Origin: an uncultured bacterium
Lineage (GTDB): Bacteria > Cyanobacteriota > Vampirovibrionia > Gastranaerophilales > Gastranaerophilaceae
DNA: 13,685 nt
NCBI GenBank assembly: GCA_900551675.1
Contig: URXH01000052.1
Location: 1-13,685, forward strand
Direction of reading: 5' to 3'
Shown here: positions 1-7,605 of the stretch, one piece after another
How the letters are laid out: each line of letters begins with the position of its first letter
Numbering within the stretch: position 1 is the first letter of the stretch
Made by a program: the position numbers and the translations under genes
The notes under the pieces: generated by a model
What the model saw: the letters and a program-made list of their open reading frames with translations, nothing else
Told to the model about the DNA's origin: nothing
Databases searched by the model: none

Positions 1-49
1 TTCTCGCAGTCAGTCCCAAAAACCGAGCCTGCGAAGCAGCCATACCCAT
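1..49 (-). CDS. Partial CDS, N-terminus only (MGMAASQAR-type protein)
   Basis: Only the first 16 codons are in the window, reading MGMAASQARFLGLTAR before the sequence ends. The start is the ATG at 49, with an AAAGGG ribosome-binding site about 9 nt upstream (near 59-64). A second in-frame ATG lies two codons later. I recall this N-terminus (MGMAASQAR.L.LTAR) from a family of uncharacterised proteins in gut Melainabacteria and similar metagenome bins; that is memory, not a search. No domain can be assigned from 16 residues. The gene is transcribed away from the rest of the window, and the glgP-like gene upstream is separated from it by a terminator, so it probably has its own promoter in the AT-rich stretch 50-168. 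I could not pick a convincing -35/-10 pair there. Confidence 0.6.
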   Translation of the reverse strand, partial: MGMAASQARFLGLTAR

Positions 50-168
50 GACTATATCCCTTTCTTGTTTTGTTTCCTTATGTTTTTATTAACGGCATTG
101 TTCTATAAAATCTTTAATTTTTTTATTTATTTTGTTAATATTTCGTTACATTTGAAACAATTTTTATA

Positions 169-200
169 AAAACAGACACCTTTTATAAGGTGTCTGTTTT
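169..200 (-). terminator. Rho-independent terminator after the glucan phosphorylase-like gene
   Basis: A perfect 14-bp inverted repeat (169-182 with 187-200) encloses a 4-nt loop. The core of the stem is ACAGACACC/GGTGTCTGT. Read on the minus strand, it begins 22 nt after the stop codon of the phosphorylase-like gene and runs into TTTT followed by an A/T-rich tail. The A-rich other side means it could also stop transcription coming from the left on the plus strand. Confidence 0.85.
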
Positions 201-222
201 AGTTATATTGATTGGATCTTGA

Positions 223-1917
223 CTATTTAATGTTTGCAAAAGTCCAGGCATCAAATGTAGGAGTTTCAGAAATATTCATTTCTTTTTTCTTCTCACCTGA
301 GCTTGAATCGTTATGCGCAATAGGTTTGTACAATCTGTTATAGTATTCAATTACCATACGGTCAGAGTTGAAGTAAGCTTCAGATGTTCTGATAGCCTGT
401 CTCATCAAACGAGCCCATTCCTGTTTGTTTTCGTAGTATGTCGGAATGATTTCGTTTTCGATTATGTTCATAACACATTCATGGTCTTTCCAATGACGTT
501 CTTCCCAAGGCATTTCATCATCAAGACCCGGATATTCAACAGTGTAACCGTTAATTCCGTTAAATGTACCTTCAACAGTCCAGCCGTCATAGATAGATAA
601 GTGAACGGTACCGTTAGCATTAGCAGACATACCTGAAGTACCTGAAGCTTCAAACGGTCTCAACGGAGTATTCAGCCATATATCAGAACCGCGTTTTAAT
701 TTGCCTGATAATTCAAGTTCATAACCAGGTAATACAACAACATTTTTCATGCTGTGAGAACGGTTAAGAAGTTTGTTAAACATTTCTTTGCCCATAACAT
801 CATCCGGATGGAATTTACCTGCAAAGATAATTTGAATTTTGTTTGCATCAAGAAGTTTGTTAATTCTGTCTTTGTCCATAAGAATCAACCATGCACGTTT
901 ATAGTCAGCAAATCTTCTTGCCCATGTGATAGTTAATACATCAGGATCAAATCTTTTACCTGCAACGTTAGCAACATATTCAAACAATTCAGCTTTCATT
1001 TTGCGTTTTACAGCGAGAAGTTTATCTAAATCGTTTGCTGCTTCTTTAATTCTGTCATCCTGCCAGTAATGAAGGTTTACAGCGTTGGTAATTGCGCGGA
1101 TAGGACATCTGCCTTCAACCCATTCCCACATTTTATTAGCAACAAGACCATGAAGCTGTGATACTGCGTTTGCAATTCTTGACATTCTTAAAGCCGCAAC
1201 AGTAAGCGAGAAGTTTTCACCGCCTAATTGAACTGCAGTTTCTCTTGAACAGCCTGCGAAGAATCCGCCTTCCATAAGCGTATCAACCCAGTGAACTTCG
1301 TTACCTGCTGCAACTGGGGTGTGAGTTGTAAATACAGTTTTCTTTTTAACTTCTTCGAGGTTGCCGTTGTATTGTCTAAGTAATTCGAAAGCTGCAGGCA
1401 GAGCGTGCCCTTCATTCATGTGTACAACGTCAAATTTATAGCCGATTTGCTGTAAAATTCTGATACCTGCGATACCTAAAACAGTTTCCTGAGCAATTCT
1501 TATTTTTTCATTTCCGTCATAGAGTTTGTGAGAAATACTTTTTGCCCAGTCGCTGTTTCCTTCGATATCTGTTGTTAACAGATATACAGGGCAGGCACCG
1601 AACAATTCGGGCTCTACTAAATAAGCTTTAACTTTAACTTTTTCTCCGAAGATATCAACTTCTGTTGTAACGTTTGTATCTTTTAAGAAATCATAATATT
1701 TTCTGATATAAGCAACTTCTACCTGACCATCCTGTGCAATTCTCTGGTCATAGTAACCGTATGACCATAACATAGTTACACCGACCATCGGCATTTGCAG
1801 ATAACCAGCTGACAGCATGTGAGAACCTGCCAAAAATCCTAAACCGCCTGAATAAGTTTTCAAAGACTGATCCATTGCGATTTCCATTGAGAAATATGCT
1901 ACATTTGGTAATGACAT
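223..1917 (-). CDS. glgP: Alpha-glucan (glycogen) phosphorylase-like protein, GT35 fold, PLP lysine replaced
   Basis: A 564-residue protein of the short alpha-glucan phosphorylase family. Members normally release glucose-1-phosphate from glycogen or maltodextrin in the cytoplasm, using the phosphate of pyridoxal phosphate. Visible family motifs are GGLGFLAGSH (residues 24-33), an SYGYYDQ segment (52-58), HMNEGHA, TTHTPVAAGNE, ARRFADYKR and EASGTSGM (423-430). In classical phosphorylases the residue after this last block is the lysine that binds PLP; here it is Ser431 (codon TCT, minus strand 627-625), followed by ANANG. I recall relatives with AGSH and SYGYYDQ-type motifs that also lack the lysine, so this may be a subfamily trait and not a damaged gene. 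The frame is intact. The start ATG has an AGGAAGG ribosome-binding site. The gene is monocistronic: it has a 205-nt gap upstream and a terminator downstream. Family placement is firm; phosphorylase activity is not. Confidence 0.85.
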   Translation of the reverse strand: MSLPNVAYFSMEIAMDQSLKTYSGGLGFLAGSHMLSAGYLQMPMVGVTMLWSYGYYDQRIAQDGQVEVAYIRKYYDFLKDTNVTTEVDIFGEKVKVKAYLVEPELFGACPVYLLTTDIEGNSDWAKSISHKLYDGNEKIRIAQETVLGIAGIRILQQIGYKFDVVHMNEGHALPAAFELLRQYNGNLEEVKKKTVFTTHTPVAAGNEVHWVDTLMEGGFFAGCSRETAVQLGGENFSLTVAALRMSRIANAVSQLHGLVANKMWEWVEGRCPIRAITNAVNLHYWQDDRIKEAANDLDKLLAVKRKMKAELFEYVANVAGKRFDPDVLTITWARRFADYKRAWLILMDKDRINKLLDANKIQIIFAGKFHPDDVMGKEMFNKLLNRSHSMKNVVVLPGYELELSGKLKRGSDIWLNTPLRPFEASGTSGMSANANGTVHLSIYDGWTVEGTFNGINGYTVEYPGLDDEMPWEERHWKDHECVMNIIENEIIPTYYENKQEWARLMRQAIRTSEAYFNSDRMVIEYYNRLYKPIAHNDSSSGEKKKEMNISETPTFDAWTFANIK

Positions 1918-1979
1918 ATTAACCTTCCTCTTCTTATACTGTGTAAACTACTTCACCCAAATTTTCGGGGTACATCAAC

Positions 1980-2006
1980 AGCATATCACAAAAATTACGG
2001 TTTCAA
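1980..2006 (-). promoter_or_regulatory. Weak candidate promoter for the glucan phosphorylase-like gene
   Basis: On the minus strand, TTGAAA (2006-2001) is followed after 15 nt by TATGCT (1985-1980). The second element is preceded by TGA, giving an extended -10 (TGnTATGCT). The spacing is short, so this is only a candidate. It would give a leader of about 55 nt. The rest of the 1918-2122 gap is AT-rich, and I see no convincing terminator for the methionine gamma-lyase family gene that ends at 2123. Confidence 0.25.
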
Positions 2007-2122
2007 GTTTATTTCCAAAAAATTTTTGGTCTAATCCTTAAGAATTAGTTATAAGTAGCTATTTAACTCTTAAAAAAACTTAATAATCTTTATTTTTATA
2101 ATGAAAATTTGAAAAAATGAGA

Positions 2123-3361
2123 TTAATTATTGTTTACTTTATCTAATATTTTCGCAAGGGCAATTTTTACATGCGCATAATTTAACCCGCCCTGCATGTA
2201 AGCAACATACGGAGGTCTCATAGGCCCGTCAGCTGAAAGTTCAATTGTAGAACCTTCTATAAATGTTCCGCCTGCCATAATTACAGGGTCTTCATATCCG
2301 GGGACGTATTCGGGTATAGGCGTTACATAGCCGTTTACAGGCGACAGCGCCTGAATTGTCTGACAAAAATGTTCCAGTGGTTCAGGGGAGTTGAATGTTA
2401 TATTTTGAATAATATCTGTCCGTTTTTCATAATATTTCGGAGAAGAATCAAATCCTGTTTCCTCAAAAATTTTGGCAGCCAGAACTGCTCCTTTGACAGC
2501 ATCGCAGACTACAGACGGTGCCATAAAAAGTCCCTGAAATATTAATCTGTGCTGGTTAAACATAGCTCCGCCTTCACAGCCTATACCAGGGGCTGTCAGT
2601 CGGTTGGCACACTTATCTACATATTTCGCTTTGCCTGCAATGTATCCCCCTGCTTCTACAATCCCGCCGCCGGGGTTTTTTATAAGTGAACCGCCGATTA
2701 GATCTGCTCCGGCTTCAAGCGGTTCTTTTGTATCAACAAATTCACCGTAGCAGTTATCAACAAAGCAGATACAATTAGGATTTTTTGATTTTACAGTTTT
2801 ACAAATTTTTTCTATTGTTTCAATAGACAATGACTTTCTGGTTGAATAGCCTTTAGAGCGTTGAATTAAAACCATTTTTACGGTTTTATCAACCATTTGC
2901 TCCAGCTTTTCAAAATCAATATCTGTGCCGTTTTTTAGAGGTACTTCGTCATACAAAACGCCGTGTCCTATAAGAGAATCTTCTCTGACAGCTTCATCGC
3001 CGGCTGTTCCTATGACTTCCTGCATTGTGTCATACGGAGCACCTGCAACAGATATAAGTTTGTCGCCGTATTTAAGATTTCCGAAAAGACAGCAGGCAAG
3101 AGTATGGGTTCCTGATGCAAAATGAATTCTTACAAGTGCTTTTTCAGCCTTAAAAACATCTGCAAAAACTTTATCAAGAACTTCGCGCCCCAAATCATCA
3201 TGCCCGTAGCCAGAAACGGTATAGAAGTGTTCAGGTGCAACTTTATTTTCTATAAATGCATTCAGAACTTTTTCCTGATTGAAATCTCTTATTTCTTCAA
3301 TTTTTTCAAATTCATTGATAAGACTTTTTTCTGCCTGTTTAATAACTTCTTTGCTATTCAT
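2123..3361 (-). CDS. PLP-dependent methionine gamma-lyase / aluminium-resistance family protein
   Basis: A 412-residue fold-type I PLP enzyme of the family annotated either as 'aluminium resistance protein' or 'methionine gamma-lyase family protein'. Its physiological substrate is not settled in general; by fold it should cleave or transfer at an amino-acid side chain. Visible features are the FASGTHTL segment (81-88) that would contact PLP phosphate, QRSKGYSTRKSL (167-178), VDNCYGEF with Asp202 for the PLP pyridine nitrogen, and GGSLIKNPGGG with Lys228 as the expected Schiff-base lysine. It is followed by the family-typical GIGCEGGAMFNQHR stretch. Length is normal and the C-terminus (PPYVAYMQGGL region) is intact. 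The start ATG has a GGAG ribosome-binding site about 7 nt upstream. The gene is alone on its strand, divergent from a VWA protein gene and driven by a near-consensus promoter. Confidence 0.9.
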   Translation of the reverse strand: MNSKEVIKQAEKSLINEFEKIEEIRDFNQEKVLNAFIENKVAPEHFYTVSGYGHDDLGREVLDKVFADVFKAEKALVRIHFASGTHTLACCLFGNLKYGDKLISVAGAPYDTMQEVIGTAGDEAVREDSLIGHGVLYDEVPLKNGTDIDFEKLEQMVDKTVKMVLIQRSKGYSTRKSLSIETIEKICKTVKSKNPNCICFVDNCYGEFVDTKEPLEAGADLIGGSLIKNPGGGIVEAGGYIAGKAKYVDKCANRLTAPGIGCEGGAMFNQHRLIFQGLFMAPSVVCDAVKGAVLAAKIFEETGFDSSPKYYEKRTDIIQNITFNSPEPLEHFCQTIQALSPVNGYVTPIPEYVPGYEDPVIMAGGTFIEGSTIELSADGPMRPPYVAYMQGGLNYAHVKIALAKILDKVNNN

Positions 3362-3390
3362 AATTTCTCCGCCAAAATCTGATTACTTTT

Positions 3391-3419
3391 ATAATATTGC
3401 AACAAAAAATAATCGTCAA
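3391..3419 (-). promoter_or_regulatory. Sigma-70-type promoter of the methionine gamma-lyase family gene
   Basis: Minus strand: TTGACG (3419-3414), a 17-nt spacer, then TATTAT (3396-3391). Transcription would start near 3384, giving a leader of about 20 nt that contains the GGAG ribosome-binding site. This is one of the best promoter matches in the window. Confidence 0.75.
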
Positions 3420-3443
3420 CAGGTTATACCTGCATGTTCAGGT
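3420..3443. promoter_or_regulatory. Candidate operator: three CAGGT half-sites in a divergent intergenic region
   Basis: CAGGT-TAT-ACCTG forms a palindrome at 3420-3432, and a third CAGGT follows at 3439-3443, exactly 19 bp from the first. The cluster directly abuts the -35 of the promoter firing to the left and lies about 35-55 bp upstream of the VWA gene. That is a sensible place for a regulator controlling both genes. The cognate protein is unknown; I do not recognise the motif. Confidence 0.4.
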
Positions 3444-3476
3444 AAAAATTATGATATTTATTATTAATATATTTCT

Positions 3477-4196
3477 ATGAATAATATAATAATAATGTTT
3501 TTAATGATGTGCCTTGCAATACCGGTTTTTGCCGCAGGTTACAGTGTGCACAGACCTGATAAGCTTCCTGTTGGTGAAATGAATGAGAGTGAAAGAGTTT
3601 TATTTATTCTGGATTTTTCAAACAGTATGTCTGAATATGTCGAAGGACGCCGTAAAGTTGATTTGATGATTGATACAATGAAATCAATTCTGCCGAATTT
3701 AAATTCGGATATATCTGTCGGATTGCGAGTTTACGGACATCGAATGGGGCTTACTCCTTTTGAAGCCTGCAGAGCATCAACACTTGTTGCGCCAATTTCT
3801 GCTGCTAACGGTATAAATATAAGAAATTCTCTGCTGGATATAAAGCCGCGAGGAATGACTCCTATTACGTATTCCTTAAAGCAGGCAGTAAAAAAAGATT
3901 TTTTAGGTTTCAGCGGTAAAAAACATATTATTCTTTTAACAGATGGCGGTGAAAATTGTGATGAAAGCCCCTGCACATACGTTCTGGAATTAATAAAAGA
4001 GCGTAAAGATATTACGATTGATGTGATCGCATTTAATATTTATGATGAGGAGGATTTGGCACAGCTGGAATGTACATCACTTGTTACAAGCGGAAAATTT
4101 TATAATGCAAAAACAGCTGCCCAGCTTGCAAAAAGCCTGAACAGCAGCGTAAACAGTGTTAAAAAAGTTGAAGCTAAAATTGTTGAAAACCCTTGA
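3477..4196 (+). CDS. Exported von Willebrand factor A domain protein
   Basis: A 239-residue protein with an N-terminal signal peptide (hydrophobic residues 4-18, cleavage likely after Ala19 or Ala20). A single VWA domain follows (about 39-230). The metal-ion-dependent adhesion site is complete: DFSNS (Asp46, Ser48, Ser50), Thr128 in GMTPIT and Asp156 in LTDGGE. It should therefore bind a divalent cation and a partner protein outside the cytoplasm. Cys161 and Cys166 in GENCDESPC could form a local disulfide. There is no C-terminal anchor. The chosen ATG has no Shine-Dalgarno; the hexamer TAATAT ends 6 nt before it, so the mRNA may be leaderless. The next gene starts 21 nt downstream, so the two exported proteins may act together, though that gene also appears to have its own promoter. 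The ligand is unknown. Confidence 0.85.
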   Translation: MNNIIIMFLMMCLAIPVFAAGYSVHRPDKLPVGEMNESERVLFILDFSNSMSEYVEGRRKVDLMIDTMKSILPNLNSDISVGLRVYGHRMGLTPFEACRASTLVAPISAANGINIRNSLLDIKPRGMTPITYSLKQAVKKDFLGFSGKKHIILLTDGGENCDESPCTYVLELIKERKDITIDVIAFNIYDEEDLAQLECTSLVTSGKFYNAKTAAQLAKSLNSSVNSVKKVEAKIVENP

Positions 4197-4211
4197 TTTT
4201 TTATGTAAAAT
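4183..4211 (+). promoter_or_regulatory. Candidate promoter for the WG-repeat protein, giving a leaderless mRNA
   Basis: TTGAAA (4183-4188), a 17-nt spacer and TAAAAT (4206-4211) lie across the end of the VWA gene. Only 6 nt separate the -10 from the ATG at 4218, so transcription would begin at or next to the start codon. No Shine-Dalgarno is present. Confidence 0.45.
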
Positions 4212-4217
4212 TTGATT

Positions 4218-4844
4218 ATGAAATATATTTTTGTTGTATTAATATTATTTTTTATGCAGCATAATGCTTATGCCTGGGCTTACCATTCTGTTTATAATCT
4301 ACAAGGTAAAAAAGTTTATGAGCGTAACGATGTATCAATTGATTACTACTCGGAAAATCTTCTTATTTTAAAAGATAATAAAGGGTATTATTTTTGTTTT
4401 ACTAACGGATCAAGAAGCAAATATTACTGCTTTTTAAAAAAGCTTCCAATGTCGAAAATTTATTTCATTGCTTCTACTCCTGAAATGGGTGAAAAAGCTC
4501 AAATTTTAAATAATAAAGGACAAGTGGTAATACCCTATAAAAATAATTACGGTTGGGATTATATTTACACTCCTGATGATAAAATTATTGTTTATGACGA
4601 AAAAGAAAATGTTCCTTATTTGATAGATGAAAGTGGTAAAAAATTACGAATATCGCAGCAATGTTTTGAGAAAGAACAGGCATTGAATGAAAAAAGAAAA
4701 GATGCTTTCAGAAAAAATTATTTTGTTTTTGAAGAGAACGGTTTATGGGGTATAAAGGATTATTCAGGTAAGCTTATATTAAAACCAACTTTTAAAAAGC
4801 CTATTAAAGTTGATTATAATTATGTCTTTGAAATAGATTACTAA
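4218..4844 (+). CDS. Exported hypothetical protein with a WG-type repeat
   Basis: A 208-residue protein with a signal peptide (MKYIFVVLILFFMQHNAYA, cleavage likely after Ala19). The C-terminal segment 175-194 (GLWGIKDYSGKLILKPTF core) is a recognisable WG repeat, a short beta-strand unit found in tandem in secreted and surface proteins. Upstream stretches such as GQVVIPYKNNYGWDYIY and a YLIDESGKKL segment look like degenerate copies of the same unit. Function is unknown. I place the start at the ATG at 4218: an in-frame TTG at 4212 would add only two residues, has no better ribosome-binding site and sits just after the candidate -10. The stop codon overlaps that of the convergent phospholipase D-fold gene by 4 nt, leaving no room for a terminator. 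Confidence 0.75.
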   Translation: MKYIFVVLILFFMQHNAYAWAYHSVYNLQGKKVYERNDVSIDYYSENLLILKDNKGYYFCFTNGSRSKYYCFLKKLPMSKIYFIASTPEMGEKAQILNNKGQVVIPYKNNYGWDYIYTPDDKIIVYDEKENVPYLIDESGKKLRISQQCFEKEQALNEKRKDAFRKNYFVFEENGLWGIKDYSGKLILKPTFKKPIKVDYNYVFEIDY

Positions 4845-6616
4845 TTACAAGCTTTATCTTCCATATCAATTTTGCCATCAAAATTGTTGTCTATGCCGTC
4901 AGAGCAGGAACCTATTGAGAATTTCCCCTCAGCTCTGACAACCTGTTTTAAATATTTATCAGGTACTTTGTTCCATAAATATTCAAAAAATCCTCGGTAA
5001 TATTTTGCAAGTCTTTCATCTTCTATAATTAATGCGTTTTCATCATTCTTGTTTTCTCCGCTTTTTGAAAAATTCATGGAACCAGCAATAATATATTTGT
5101 CATCAATTATAATACTTTTTGAATGAAGTTTTCCTGCGTAATTTTCAATTTTTACGGGTATACCTGAAGCTCTCAACATTTTGACTTTACTTCTCGGCAT
5201 AAACGGATTTGTGGCATCAACTATCATTTTTACGTCAATTCCGCGTTTTTTTGCATTTATTAAAGACTGAGCAAGCTCATCATGGGTAATCAAAAAAGTC
5301 GGAATATAAATGTAACGCTTTGCACTATTAATGATTGGAATTACGTTATTTGTAATAATTTTATCTTTAGGTGAAAACAACGGTGTTACTTTCGCCGAAC
5401 CTAACATAATTGTTTTGTGGTTTACATGAGATTTTGATGTACTGAATTTTCCTGAAAGCATTTGCAAGAATTCCTCTTCATAAATTTTTGCAATTTCGTC
5501 AGAATTCAAAAAAATAATGCAGTCGCTGTTAAAACCTGAAAATCCTGTTCGCGCAAAGTTCATTGAGCCTGTAATAACTTTTTGATTGTCAAAAATTATA
5601 AATTTATTGTGCATTAGAACATTTGGAGAATCTTTTGCGGACTCATCGGCAAGTTCAACGATATGTTTTGTTTCAGGATAATATTCAGCAGGACTTGTGT
5701 CGTAAACTATACGGACTTTAACGCCTCTTGATTTTGCATTTTTTATTGCATTTGTAATTTGTGCAACATTATCCCAGCCGTAAAGAGCAATATCTATTGA
5801 AGTTTTGCTGTCATTTATCTGCTTAAGAATTTCTTTGCAGGCAAGTGAGGAACATTTGTCATCAGGCTTTAATTTTACTGTCATATCGCTCAGATACAAT
5901 TTTAAACTGCCGTTTGAAATTGCGAGAGGATAAGTAAGTAATTTTTCTACATATTGTTTATTCTTTTTCAAAAATGTTCTTGTCTTTGTTATGTGGCAAA
6001 ATTTGCATGGTTTTGCATCTTCTGGAATCTGCTGTGCAGGCACTACAATTGCATCATGAGCGATAAGACCGTATTTACAGTCAAGTTTGTGATATTTATT
6101 ACTTTTATGATTAAGTATTACAAGTTTAAGTTTCCGTGCTTTTTTAAGCTGTTCAACATAATTTTCATTGTTTAACGGCGTGCCTCTGTTAAATGCTAAT
6201 CCTGAATTTACAAGCTTTTTCCGGTAAGATTGATTGTCTGTTATAATATCTGCGAATTTGCATTCCGAATTTTCATTCCCTGTAAATTTTAGTCTTACAC
6301 GTCTGTCTGAAAGAGTATTATCCGCAAAATTATCCGTAAGATAGCCTAGTTTTATCCCGTCTTCGGCAGAAATTTTTACACTGTTTAATAAATTTGACTG
6401 ATTAATTTTTAAATCAGATGTAAAAGTTTCAATATCAGGTATACATATTGTTTCACCTGCGTCATATATGTTATTCCCGTTTAAATCAACTTCAATTTTA
6501 TTTGCGGAAACAACATTTAAAACAGCAAAGTCAGATTTTCTGATTACTTCAAATGCGCAAAAAATCGAAAACATTCCGGTAATAAGCAGTATTAAAATAA
6601 TTTTGTTAAAGTGCAT
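4841..6616 (-). CDS. Exported multidomain phospholipase D-fold (HKD) protein, probable nuclease or phosphodiesterase
   Basis: A 591-residue protein. Residues 1-22 are a signal peptide or N-terminal anchor; SIFC is not a good lipobox. Residues about 30-165 resemble a thermonuclease-like (SNase) beta-barrel domain, including RVRLKFTG and a YRKKLVNSGLAF stretch; the assignment is tentative. Residues 170-208 hold a putative metal knuckle, KYHKLDC (His176, Cys180) and PCKFCH (Cys204, Cys207). Two phospholipase D domains follow with complete HKD motifs: His336/Lys338/Asp343 and His498/Lys500/Asp505, each followed by GSMNF. Together they should form one active site for phosphodiester cleavage. The tail 571-590 is a Cys-flanked calcium-type loop (DGIDNNFDGKIDMEDK). 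The start ATG has GGAGAG 6 nt upstream. It lies 51 nt downstream of the deacetylase gene on the same strand with no evident terminator between, so it is likely co-transcribed. An extracellular nuclease is most likely; phospholipid is an alternative substrate. Confidence 0.82.
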   Translation of the reverse strand: MHFNKIILILLITGMFSIFCAFEVIRKSDFAVLNVVSANKIEVDLNGNNIYDAGETICIPDIETFTSDLKINQSNLLNSVKISAEDGIKLGYLTDNFADNTLSDRRVRLKFTGNENSECKFADIITDNQSYRKKLVNSGLAFNRGTPLNNENYVEQLKKARKLKLVILNHKSNKYHKLDCKYGLIAHDAIVVPAQQIPEDAKPCKFCHITKTRTFLKKNKQYVEKLLTYPLAISNGSLKLYLSDMTVKLKPDDKCSSLACKEILKQINDSKTSIDIALYGWDNVAQITNAIKNAKSRGVKVRIVYDTSPAEYYPETKHIVELADESAKDSPNVLMHNKFIIFDNQKVITGSMNFARTGFSGFNSDCIIFLNSDEIAKIYEEEFLQMLSGKFSTSKSHVNHKTIMLGSAKVTPLFSPKDKIITNNVIPIINSAKRYIYIPTFLITHDELAQSLINAKKRGIDVKMIVDATNPFMPRSKVKMLRASGIPVKIENYAGKLHSKSIIIDDKYIIAGSMNFSKSGENKNDENALIIEDERLAKYYRGFFEYLWNKVPDKYLKQVVRAEGKFSIGSCSDGIDNNFDGKIDMEDKACN

Positions 6617-6667
6617 ATTTACTCTCCGGCCTCAGCATTTTTAATACGTATGCAGATTGTTTAAATT

Positions 6668-7525
6668 CTATGGCTCTTTGTTTACAATTTCTTTTTTGTA
6701 GTTTGTTATTTCAAAGCCGAGTCTGGCTATTTTGTCTTTCAAAGCTCTGTTCTGTGTTATTAAAAATTCCGTATAATGCTGGTTTTTGTTGGATGTTGCA
6801 TAGTGGCAAGGATGAATCAGCGCTTCAACGATGCAGTCTTCTTCCAAAACTTTAAGCCCGTATTCAACGGTCATATCATCCATAAGCCCCGTGTAGCCTA
6901 CGCCCAGCAGATAATCATTAGTTCTTAATCCATATTCTTTTACAACTTTTTTATTTCCTGCAGAAAAATAATTCAATAAAAGTATTTTTAAAATATTCGG
7001 CGGGTATTTCAAATTTAGATGTTTTTTCATTGATGGAACAAAATACATTTCTTCAAACTGGGTTCTTATAAATGGAATATTGTATTCTTTAGCCAGCTTG
7101 GCAGTGAGTTTGAAAAGATTTGGGATGGCGTGCGTATGAACATGTGAATCAATGTGATCAACTTTTGTGTAATTCATAATTGTTTCAATCTGGGTTCTAA
7201 ACTCAAATTCTATCTGATTTATAAATTCAGGACTGTTTGATTTTAGAAGAATTTGTGCAAAACCGTTGTTAAATTTTCCGCGTTTATTGGTTAGAAGCGG
7301 AGATTTTGTCAGCGAACGACCTTCAATAATGTTCAAATGAACTCCTATGCCGAGATTAGGACATTCCGGTATAATTTCATTTACAGCCGCATTAAATGCT
7401 TTTCCGTTGGCACAGAGGCTTGCGCTTGTTAAAAAGCCGTTGTGGTAACCGTCCAACACGGCTCTGTTAAATGCTTTAGACATGCCGAAATCATCTGCGT
7501 TCAGTATAAATTTTTTGTTAACCAT
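6668..7525 (-). CDS. YdjC/ChbG/HpnK-family carbohydrate deacetylase
   Basis: A 285-residue protein of the YdjC fold, a metal-dependent family that removes N-acetyl groups from sugars (chito-oligosaccharides for ChbG; a hopanoid-linked sugar for HpnK). Motifs are NADDFG (9-14, with Asp11 and Asp12), GIGVHLN with His63 and HIDSHVHTH with His128, which together give the expected aspartate-histidine metal site. There is no signal peptide, so the enzyme is cytoplasmic. Length is normal. The start ATG has AAGGA about 11 nt upstream and a good promoter. It is divergent from a polyprenyl-phosphate glycosyltransferase gene. Deacetylases paired with this type of transferase often modify lipid-linked sugars destined for the envelope (compare ArnC/ArnD, where the deacetylase is of another fold), so a lipid-linked amino sugar is a plausible substrate. 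That substrate is inference. Confidence 0.88.
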   Translation of the reverse strand: MVNKKFILNADDFGMSKAFNRAVLDGYHNGFLTSASLCANGKAFNAAVNEIIPECPNLGIGVHLNIIEGRSLTKSPLLTNKRGKFNNGFAQILLKSNSPEFINQIEFEFRTQIETIMNYTKVDHIDSHVHTHAIPNLFKLTAKLAKEYNIPFIRTQFEEMYFVPSMKKHLNLKYPPNILKILLLNYFSAGNKKVVKEYGLRTNDYLLGVGYTGLMDDMTVEYGLKVLEEDCIVEALIHPCHYATSNKNQHYTEFLITQNRALKDKIARLGFEITNYKKEIVNKEP

Positions 7526-7558
7526 ATAGTAAAAAATCCTTGCTTATTTAATATATAT

Positions 7559-7588
7559 ATTATAGTATAAAATTGTGCTTTTTGGCAA
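7559..7588 (-). promoter_or_regulatory. Promoter of the deacetylase gene
   Basis: Minus strand: TTGCCA (7588-7583), an 18-nt spacer, then a consensus TATAAT (7564-7559). The leader would be about 27 nt. On the plus strand the same 80-nt gap contains TTGCTT (7540-7545) and TATAGT (7561-7566) only 15 nt apart, a poorer candidate for the divergent glycosyltransferase. Confidence 0.6.
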
Positions 7589-7605
7589 ATTATAAGAGAG
7601 GATTT

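Noticed and set aside
2015..2029. Palindrome CCAAAAAATTTTTGG
   Set aside because: It consists nearly entirely of an A-run and T-run in AT-rich DNA. There is no neighbouring feature that makes an operator or terminator likely.
3122..3382. 86-codon plus-strand ORF opposite the methionine gamma-lyase family gene
   Set aside because: It is phenylalanine- and asparagine-rich with no domain, and antisense to a clear enzyme gene; a shadow frame.
7573..7605. TTG start adding 11 residues to the glycosyltransferase
   Set aside because: There is no ribosome-binding site before it, and the ATG at 7606 has AGAGAGG and begins at the normal GT2 N-terminus.
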